Source: Thiobacillaceae bacterium
GTDB taxonomy: Bacteria; Pseudomonadota; Gammaproteobacteria; Burkholderiales; Thiobacillaceae
Direction: 5' to 3'
NCBI GenBank assembly: GCA_012274165.1
Contig: JAAPAA010000232.1
Span: 1-5,308 of the forward strand
DNA length: 5,308 nucleotides
Shown: piece by piece, positions 1 to 4,508 of the stretch
Layout: every line of letters starts with the position of its first letter
Position numbering within the stretch: position 1 is the first letter of the stretch
Position numbers and translations under genes: made by a program
The notes under the pieces: model-generated
The model's database searches: none
Seen by the model: the letters and a program-made list of their open reading frames with translations, nothing else
What the model was told of the DNA's origin: nothing

Positions 1-324
1 GGGTGACTGATTACAAGCTGGCGCAGGCGTTGAAATTGCCACGGCAAAGGATCAGTGATTACCGCGCAGGAAGCCGACAGGCCGACAGTTACGCCGCCGC
101 ACAAATCGCCCTGGCACTTGAACGCGACCCGCTTGAAGTCATCGCCGAGATAGAAGCCGAGTCGGCCAGATCGAAACCAGCGCGGGAATTCTGGAAGTCT
201 TTTCTTTCTGGGCATCTGCTGACAATAATCGGCGGCGGATTGCTAGCGATGTCCAGTTCTTTCGACGCAGGGCAGACCGCCAGAATCACGGCCACCGATT
301 CGCATAATGTATATTATGTTAAAT
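1..324. mobile_element. End of a dif-integrated element (probable filamentous prophage)
   Basis: The sequence left of the dif site carries a phage-type small HTH gene whose 3' end runs into dif. Filamentous phages and other elements that use host XerCD (IMEX) integrate at dif and leave a dif-like site at each end, so this stretch is best read as the boundary of such an element. The element's other genes (replication initiator, coat proteins, Zot-like protein) and the second dif copy would lie left of the window and cannot be seen. The assignment to a filamentous phage rather than another dif-using element is inference. Confidence 0.6.
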
Positions 325-326
325 AA
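1..326 (+). CDS. Phage-type HTH protein with C-terminal membrane segment, 5' partial (DUF3693-like)
   Basis: The frame is open at the left edge. A GTG at position 3 could serve as a start, but the visible protein begins in the middle of a familiar fold (TDYKLAQALKL), so the true start is probably some 15-20 codons upstream and outside the window. Residues 4-53 of the visible part resemble the small HTH domain of phage proteins grouped as DUF3693: a YKLAQAL helix, a recognition-like RQRISDYRAG segment, then ALALERDPLEVIAEIEAE. Residues 62-67 (EFWKSF) lead into a hydrophobic, glycine-rich stretch at about 68-83, likely one membrane segment. The last eight residues (SHNVYYVK) are encoded by the dif site, and the stop TAA uses its final base. 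A regulator or a small membrane-attached phage protein are both possible; family membership is recalled and function is unknown. Confidence 0.75.
   Translation, partial: VTDYKLAQALKLPRQRISDYRAGSRQADSYAAAQIALALERDPLEVIAEIEAESARSKPAREFWKSFLSGHLLTIIGGGLLAMSSSFDAGQTARITATDSHNVYYVK
297..324 (+). other. dif: dif site (XerC/XerD recombination site), attachment site of the left-hand element
   Basis: This 28-bp site has the canonical 11+6+11 architecture. The left (XerC) arm is GATTCGCATAA at 297-307, the central region is TGTATA at 308-313, and the right (XerD) arm is TTATGTTAAAT at 314-324. Against the E. coli site as I recall it, the central region and XerD arm are identical and only three bases of the XerC arm differ. 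The TTCGCATAA form is the one I recall from betaproteobacteria such as Neisseria. At dif, XerC and XerD resolve chromosome dimers under FtsK control, and filamentous phages use the same site to integrate. The site lies inside the 3' end of the phage-type gene, so it is either one boundary of an integrated element or the active chromosomal dif; the two are not exclusive. Confidence 0.95.
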
Positions 327-371
327 TAAAACTGCCTGAAATCTCGAATGTCCCCTTTTGTCAGGCCAACG

Positions 372-405
372 GAATTCCAGTAACCAACGCCAGAATTTCA
401 GTAAC
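372..405 (+). repeat. Two 13-bp direct repeats, 21 bp apart, overlapping a short inverted repeat
   Basis: GAATTCCAGTAAC (372-384) recurs as GAATTTCAGTAAC (393-405) with one mismatch. The 21-bp period is two helical turns, so a protein binding both copies would contact the same face of the DNA. A perfect 6-bp inverted repeat, CCAACG (384-389) and CGTTGG (405-410), overlaps the end of each copy. The arrangement lies upstream of the oxygenase gene and just right of dif. It could be an operator or an accessory site for an element, or a chance tandem duplication; no regulator is identified. Confidence 0.45.
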
Positions 406-436
406 GTTGGAACAGCTTGCCTCCTGCCTGGAAACT

Positions 437-473
437 AGCGAGATTTATCGCTCATTCCGGCGGGAACCGCTGG
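437..473 (+). other. Two adjacent small hairpins in the oxygenase leader
   Basis: AGCGA (437-441) pairs with TCGCT (448-452) around a 6-nt loop. CCGGCGG (457-463) pairs with CCGCTGG (467-473), with one G-U pair, around a GAA triloop. No T-run follows either, so they are not intrinsic terminators. They sit 27-63 nt before the oxygenase start and could form a structured 5' leader. Short stems such as these can arise by chance. Confidence 0.3.
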
Positions 474-499
474 CTATCATTCATAGATGAGTCCAGACA

Positions 500-1450
500 A
501 TGCTCTTACAGCCCGACCACCACCATCACCCATTCGCCTTTTTTCTGGTGGATGCCGCATTCTCTGAAGCGCAGTGCGCTGCGCTTGAGCAGCTATTTTC
601 ACAAGACAGAGAATGGCAGCATCAGGATGGTGTGTTTTACCGCTGTTCACTTAGCGACGTTACCGAGATTATTCCAGCAACGTTTCAGGCCGAAATACTC
701 GCCAGAATGCGCGAGATTACTGGATTGCCACTCGTCAATCGTGTGGTGGTCACGGCTCAACGAATGCTGCCCGGACAAGTCATTGGTATACACAGCGACC
801 GGCCGCTATTGGGCTATGAAATTGCGCGACTGGTCGTGCAGCTCAATAAGCAGTGGCAAGCTGAACATGGCGGTGTTCTGGAATTATTCTTATCGCCAGA
901 GGGCGAAGCCGAATTCAGTATTAATCCTGAATACAACAAAGCCGTTGGCTTCCTGCTGCACGCGGATTCCTATCATGCCGTTACCGAGGTTACCCAGCCA
1001 CGACTAACCGTTGTCTTCAATTTCTGGCATATGGCGAACACACCCGAATTGGCGGCGCACGTTCAAGCTTTGTTTGCCAACCTTCATTTCTCGGAATTTC
1101 CGGCAACACTCAATCCTGTTGCCTCGGCGGCAGAATCGAGTTTGTCCGAAGAGGTGACATTTCGTGCAGGCACAGCAGCGATTGCACTGCATCGCTGGGG
1201 TTATGACGCGGCAACCATTGTGACTGGATACCAGCACAGTGCTGGGCTTTCTACCTGCGATACCAGCGATGCAGAAACCTATGCAGCTGTGCTACTGGCG
1301 GACTGGGTGGCGTACTTGTATCGGGATTCATTTGATCTGGTACGCTGGAATCGCTTGCAAAGCGCACTTGCTGAAATAAAAATTTTTCCGCGTCTGGTGC
1401 CCACGTGGGGGCTTTGTCTGCCGGAATGGAAAGAATTGCTTCCGTCGTGA
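500..1450 (+). CDS. Fe(II)/2-oxoglutarate-dependent oxygenase, YhhC-like, with extra C-terminal domain
   Basis: This is a 316-residue cytosolic protein with no signal peptide. The first ~177 residues form a prolyl-hydroxylase-like double-stranded beta-helix. The iron ligands are visible as His98-x-Asp100 (IGIHSD) and the distal His159 (SYHAVTEV), and Arg168 (QPRLTV) is placed to bind 2-oxoglutarate. The flanking segments VVVTAQRMLPGQ, RLVVQLNKQW, GGVLELF and VVFNFW resemble, from memory, oxygenases of cyclophane-type RiPP pathways called YhhC. Such enzymes hydroxylate a peptide substrate, but this protein's substrate is unknown. Residues ~180-316 form a second, partly helical domain (ALHRWGYDA, LLADWVAYLYRDSFDLVRW) that I do not recognise. 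Four consecutive histidines lie at 7-10. An in-frame TGA at 488-490 fixes ATG 500 as the only reasonable start; its Shine-Dalgarno is poor. Sampled rows give about 50-55% GC, lower than the genes from 1749 onward, suggesting acquisition. No precursor peptide or radical SAM gene is adjacent within the window. Confidence 0.85.
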   Translation: MLLQPDHHHHPFAFFLVDAAFSEAQCAALEQLFSQDREWQHQDGVFYRCSLSDVTEIIPATFQAEILARMREITGLPLVNRVVVTAQRMLPGQVIGIHSDRPLLGYEIARLVVQLNKQWQAEHGGVLELFLSPEGEAEFSINPEYNKAVGFLLHADSYHAVTEVTQPRLTVVFNFWHMANTPELAAHVQALFANLHFSEFPATLNPVASAAESSLSEEVTFRAGTAAIALHRWGYDAATIVTGYQHSAGLSTCDTSDAETYAAVLLADWVAYLYRDSFDLVRWNRLQSALAEIKIFPRLVPTWGLCLPEWKELLPS

Positions 1451-1470
1451 TATCGGTCGCGTAGCTCGGG

Positions 1471-1502
1471 AGCAACAAGCTAGCTAGCTTCGCCTTGCTG
1501 CT
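1471..1502. repeat. Inverted repeat with internal 14-bp palindrome after the oxygenase gene
   Basis: AGCAACAAG (1471-1479) and CTTGCTGCT (1494-1502) are inverted repeats matching at eight of nine positions. Between and partly overlapping them is a perfect 14-bp palindrome, AAGCTAGCTAGCTT (1477-1490). The structure begins 20 nt after the oxygenase stop. It may act as a transcription terminator, but there is no T-run on either side, so a Rho-independent terminator is not supported. It could equally be an element scar or a protein-binding site. Confidence 0.4.
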
Positions 1503-1528
1503 ACCACGCCGTTCACGTGGGAGAAGGT

Positions 1529-1707
1529 CTACTTCTTCGGCCCATATGCGCAACGATCCGCGATATGTGCCACCAGGTCGAAGTCGTCGCGATAGATGGT
1601 TTGCCAATGGTCGCCAAACAGCCCGACAAGCGGCCCCTCGCCACCCAAGAAAAAGTGCTTGGATATCGACCCATGAAAACGGCATCAGTATCCTGGTAAG
1701 CGAACAC
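1529..1707 (-). pseudogene. Probable decayed gene fragment, frameshifted, unknown product
   Basis: The 298 bases between the oxygenase and the DsrC-like gene hold no intact gene. On the minus strand, two frames read as protein-like sequence if joined. One starts at the GTG at 1707 and reads ...DTDAVFMGRYPST; the other continues as FFLGGEGPLVGLFGDHWQ, then IYRDDFDLVAHIADRCAY, and stops at a TAG at 1529-1531. The switch falls at a run of five A (plus strand) at 1650-1654, where one extra base would restore a single frame. That is typical of a broken gene, although a sequencing indel is also possible. I do not recognise the family. The other frames here give Arg/Ser-rich shadow peptides. Support is only the look of the translation, so confidence is low. 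Confidence 0.33.
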
Positions 1708-1748
1708 TAAGCGCTGGCCTTTTTGAACCCTGTACGGGAGACCCCAAC

Positions 1749-2069
1749 ATGAGTACCAACCTGCCCGAACGCGATGCCGAGGGTTATCTGGTCGATCCCG
1801 GTGACTGGAACGAGGACGTGGCCCAGGCCCTGGCCCTGGAAGAGAACATTGAGCTGAACGACGACCACTGGGACACGATCCGCTTCATGTGCGACTACTT
1901 TGAGGAACACCAGGTCATCGCCGACGCCCGTTTCGTCATCAAGCATCTGGCCGAGCGCGTCGGCAAGGACGCGCAGAAGAAGCTGTTCGAGCTGTATCCC
2001 TACGGCTACGTCAAACAGGCCTGCAAGATTGCCGGCATGCGGCGCCCACGCGCCTGGAGCACGGGTTAA
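1749..2069 (+). CDS. DsrC/TusE-family sulfur-relay-like protein lacking the penultimate cysteine
   Basis: This 106-residue cytosolic protein has the normal length and pattern of the DsrC/TusE/DsvC family: DAEGYLVDPGDWNEDVAQALA, then HWDTIRFMCDYF, then a flexible C-terminal arm QACKIAGMRRPRAWSTG. Canonical DsrC carries two arm cysteines eleven residues apart that shuttle sulfur as persulfide or trisulfide. TusE, which acts in tRNA 2-thiouridine synthesis, keeps only the penultimate one (CysA). Here the inner CysB position is present (Cys92), but the CysA position is Trp103, followed by STG. The protein therefore cannot form the intramolecular arm disulfide and is neither classical DsrC nor TusE; it is closer to the non-canonical DsrC-like proteins often given a regulatory role. 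Cys48 is the only other cysteine. GGGAG at 1736-1740, eight bases before ATG 1749, is a good ribosome binding site and decides the start. nnrS follows after 132 nt on the same strand. Confidence 0.9.
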   Translation: MSTNLPERDAEGYLVDPGDWNEDVAQALALEENIELNDDHWDTIRFMCDYFEEHQVIADARFVIKHLAERVGKDAQKKLFELYPYGYVKQACKIAGMRRPRAWSTG

Positions 2070-2201
2070 ACTCGGCGCATCCCCATTGCCGATGGCAGGT
2101 CATCCTTCCGGTTGCCTTGCCCCGGGAGCCTCTCTGGACAAGGGGCGATCGACAGACGGCGCATCTGTTTCTTGTCAATTAATGTTCTTCCCCACGCCAC
2201 C

Positions 2202-3398
2202 ATGCCTTTGCCTCCCCTGAAAGTCGTCCAGACGCGCCCTCCCCTCACCGGCTGGGCGCCGTTCGGGCTCGGCTTCCGGCCGTTTTTCCTCGGCGCCGGG
2301 ATCTACAGCGTGCTGCTGATGGCGCTGTGGCTGCTGGTGCTGCGCGGCAGTCTGACTACCGGCAGCCTGCCGCCGCTGGTCTGGCACGGCCATGAAATGG
2401 TGTTCGGCTTCGGCGTGGCCGTGATTGCCGGTTTTCTGCTCACCGCTGCGCAAAACTGGACCGGTATCCCCATGCTGTCGGGCAAGCCGCTCGCCGCGCT
2501 GTTCCTGCTGTGGCTGGCGGGGCGCGTGAGCTTTCTGGTTCCCGGACTGCCAGCGGTTTGGGTTGCGCTGATCGATCTGGCTTTTCTGCCCACGTTGACA
2601 GTGGTGCTGGCCATCCCCGTCCTCAAATCGAAACAGCTGCACAACTATCCCTTCCCCATCATGCTGCTGGCGCTGACGGTGGCCAATGCGCTGGTGCATC
2701 TGGACAATCTGGGCTGGATCCCCGGCACCGCCATCCTGGGCCTGCACCTGGCGGTGTATGGCGTGGTCGCGATGATGACGGTGATGGGCGGGCGGGTCAT
2801 CCCCAGCTTTACCGAAAACAAACTGCGCAGCCATGCGAAGCGCTGGCCAATCATCGAGCGCCTGGCGCCGGTCGCCACCGTCGGCGCCCTGGTCGCGGCA
2901 CTGATTTCGCCCAGTTCGCTGGTTACCGCCCTGCTCGCCGCCATCGCTGCGGGCGTGCATGCCGTCCGGCTGGCGGGCTGGTATAGCCGCACGCTCTGGT
3001 CGGTGCCGCTGTTATGGATTTTGCATCTGGGCTATGCCTGGATCGCCGTCGGCTTTGCGCTGCTGGCGCTGTCGGCGGCGGGCGTCAGCACGGCGGCCAT
3101 CAGTTCGTTGCATGCGTTCACCGCCGGCGCCATCGGCGCGCTGACGCTGGGCATGATGGCGCGCGTCTCGCTGGGCCACACCGGCCGCGCGCTGGAACCC
3201 GTTCCCCTGATGACGCTGGCTTTCATCGCGGTCAACCTCGCCGCCTTGATCCGCGTCTTCCTGCCGCTGTTTTTCCCCGCTTCCCATGCGCTGGCCATGA
3301 GCGTGTCCGGGCTGATATGGATGAGTGCGTTCGGCCTGTTCGCCGTAATCTATGCGCCTGTCCTACTGCGCCCGCGGGTGGACGGCAAAGCCGGCTGA
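2202..3398 (+). CDS. nnrS: NnrS family heme/copper membrane protein, nitric oxide-related
   Basis: This is a 398-residue polytopic inner-membrane protein with about twelve hydrophobic segments. NnrS proteins bind heme and copper, are induced under denitrifying or nitrosative conditions and help cells tolerate nitric oxide; their exact reaction is unsettled. Family hallmarks are visible: GLGFRPFFL at 22-30, WHGHEMVFGF at 61-70 with His62 and His64 as candidate metal ligands, AGFLLTAAQNWTG at 76-88, GLHLAVYGVVAMMTVMGGRV at 180-199 leading into IPSFTENKLR, and GHTGRALEP with His326. ATG 2202 is chosen because family similarity begins about 20 residues after it; the frame stays open upstream to a TTG at 2112, but those extra 30 residues do not look conserved. 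No Shine-Dalgarno is visible (CCCCACGCCACC precedes ATG). The 3' end overlaps the convergent dehydrogenase gene by 49 bp. It may share a transcript with the DsrC-like gene. Confidence 0.93.
   Translation: MPLPPLKVVQTRPPLTGWAPFGLGFRPFFLGAGIYSVLLMALWLLVLRGSLTTGSLPPLVWHGHEMVFGFGVAVIAGFLLTAAQNWTGIPMLSGKPLAALFLLWLAGRVSFLVPGLPAVWVALIDLAFLPTLTVVLAIPVLKSKQLHNYPFPIMLLALTVANALVHLDNLGWIPGTAILGLHLAVYGVVAMMTVMGGRVIPSFTENKLRSHAKRWPIIERLAPVATVGALVAALISPSSLVTALLAAIAAGVHAVRLAGWYSRTLWSVPLLWILHLGYAWIAVGFALLALSAAGVSTAAISSLHAFTAGAIGALTLGMMARVSLGHTGRALEPVPLMTLAFIAVNLAALIRVFLPLFFPASHALAMSVSGLIWMSAFGLFAVIYAPVLLRPRVDGKAG
2237..2244 (-). other. KOPS-like octamer pointing toward dif
   Basis: The minus strand reads GGGGAGGG, matching the E. 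coli FtsK-orienting consensus GGGNAGGG. Read 5'->3' it points left, toward dif at 297-324. It lies within nnrS. A single octamer is weak evidence, and the consensus may differ in this organism. Confidence 0.35.
2649..2656 (-). other. KOPS-like octamer pointing toward dif
   Basis: The minus strand reads GGGAAGGG, matching GGGNAGGG in the orientation that would direct FtsK toward dif. It lies inside the nnrS coding region, so codon choice could also explain it. Confidence 0.35.
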
Positions 3399-4501
3399 GT
3401 CTGGCCTTGCTGTTTGCCGTGACTGATCCGGTAAATCAATCCCGCCTTGTCGTCCGACAGCAGTAGCGCGCCGTCGGGCATCACCTGCACGTCCACCGGC
3501 CGGCCCCAGGCGGCAATGCCCTTGAGCCAGCCCTCGGCGAACACCTCGTAGGCGACAACCCGGCCGTCCTCGATACGCGCCGTGGTCAGGCGGTAGCCGA
3601 GCGGCGGGATGCGGTTCCAGGAGCCGTGCTCGGCAATGAAGATGCGACCGCGCCAGGTGGCCGGGAACATCGTGCCGGTATAAAAACGCATCCCCAAAGC
3701 CGCAACGTGGGCGTCGAGTTCGCGCGCCGGCGGGGTGAATTCGGCGCAGGCATGTTTGCTGCCGTATTCGGGGTCGGCGATGGCGCGGCCATGACAGTAG
3801 GGAAAGCCGAAATGCAGACCGGCGTGCGGTGCGCGGTTGAGTTCGTCGGGCGGGGCGTGATTGCCCAGCCAGTCGCGGCCGTTGTCGGTGAACCAGAGCT
3901 CGCCGCTCTGCGGATGCCAGTCGAAGCCGACCGTATTGCGAATGCCCCGCGCGTATTGCTCAAGGCCGCTACCGTCGGCATTGAGCCGGAACAGGGCGGC
4001 GTAGCGGGCGGCGTCGGGTTCGCAGACATTGCACGGCGCACCGACCGGGACATAGAGGCGGCCGTCCGGGCCGAAGCGGATGAATTTCCAGCCGTGGTGC
4101 GTATCGCGCGGAAAGGCGTCGCTCACCACCACGGGTTTGGGCGGATCGTTCAGTCGCGCGGTGATGTGGTCGTAGCGCAGGATGCGCCCGATCTCCGCCA
4201 CGTACAGCGCGCCGTCGCGAAAAGCGACGCCGTTGGGCGTGTCGAGCCCCTTGATCAGGGTGAGCACGGCATCGGCCTGCGGGCCGCCGGTGCGGTTGGG
4301 CAGCGCATAGACCGTGTCGCCACGGGTGCCGACGAACAGGGTGCCGTCCGGCGCCAGTGCCATCGAGCGCGCGCCCGGCACCTTGTCGGCGTAGAGGCTG
4401 ATCCGGAATCCCGCGGGCAGCCTGATCGTGTCCAGCGGCAGCTCACGCGCGCACGCGGGCAGGCAGGCCATCAGCAACCATCCGAGCAGCAGCGTCTTCA
4501 T
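3350..4501 (-). CDS. Exported PQQ-type sugar (glucose/sorbosone) dehydrogenase family protein
   Basis: This 383-residue protein belongs to the soluble beta-propeller glucose/sorbosone dehydrogenase family, whose characterised members oxidise sugars in the periplasm using pyrroloquinoline quinone. Residues 1-18 are a signal peptide (MKTLLLGWLLMAC...) with a signal-peptidase I site after Ala16-Cys17-Ala18; LPAC could alternatively be read as a weak lipobox. Propeller motifs follow: SMALAPDGTLFVGTR (46-60), GLDTPNGVAF (85-94), DTHHGWKFIRFGPDGRLYV (133-151) with His135/His136 as candidates for the catalytic base, APCNVCEPD (155-163), ARGIRNTVGFDWHP (184-197), LWFTDNGRDWLGN (202-214) and later AEHGSWNR. 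The APCNVC cysteines and a further pair around FPYCHG and KHACAEF may form disulfides. ATG 4501 is preferred over the in-frame TTG at 4504. No strong ribosome binding site is seen, and the start lies 7 nt after the upstream phosphoesterase stop, suggesting coupled translation. The true substrate is unknown. Confidence 0.88.
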   Translation of the reverse strand: MKTLLLGWLLMACLPACARELPLDTIRLPAGFRISLYADKVPGARSMALAPDGTLFVGTRGDTVYALPNRTGGPQADAVLTLIKGLDTPNGVAFRDGALYVAEIGRILRYDHITARLNDPPKPVVVSDAFPRDTHHGWKFIRFGPDGRLYVPVGAPCNVCEPDAARYAALFRLNADGSGLEQYARGIRNTVGFDWHPQSGELWFTDNGRDWLGNHAPPDELNRAPHAGLHFGFPYCHGRAIADPEYGSKHACAEFTPPARELDAHVAALGMRFYTGTMFPATWRGRIFIAEHGSWNRIPPLGYRLTTARIEDGRVVAYEVFAEGWLKGIAAWGRPVDVQVMPDGALLLSDDKAGLIYRISHGKQQGQTQPALPSTRGRSRTGA

Positions 4502-4508
4502 CAAAACA

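Noticed and set aside
348..383. Eleven-codon ORF (ATG 348 to TAA) upstream of the oxygenase as a possible RiPP precursor
   Set aside because: Too short, no ribosome binding site, and no cyclophane-type core motif or leader.
358..386. Promoter with -35 TTGTCA at 358-363
   Set aside because: The hexamer 17 bp downstream is TAACCA, too far from a -10 box.
475..480. -10-like TATCAT before the oxygenase
   Set aside because: No recognisable -35 at 16-18 bp spacing; a single hexamer is not enough to call a promoter.
417..1007. 196-codon reading frame overlapping the oxygenase gene
   Set aside because: A different frame of the oxygenase, starting with TTG, with no recognisable motifs; a shadow.
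1455..1480. tRNA-like TAGCTCGGGAGC string
   Set aside because: The D-arm-like stem would have only a two-base loop, and no anticodon arm, T-arm or CCA end follows.
1543..1553. Second dif remnant (minus strand TTGCGCATATG)
   Set aside because: Resembles only the core of a XerC arm; no central region or XerD arm follows.
2165..2178. FNR/NNR-type box (CTGTT-N4-GTCAA) upstream of nnrS
   Set aside because: Matches only about seven of ten consensus bases, and a class II position would put the transcript start after the ATG.
2175..2960. 261-codon minus-strand frame across nnrS
   Set aside because: Its Gln/Arg/His-rich composition is the usual antisense shadow of a GC-rich gene; nnrS is clearly coding on the other strand.
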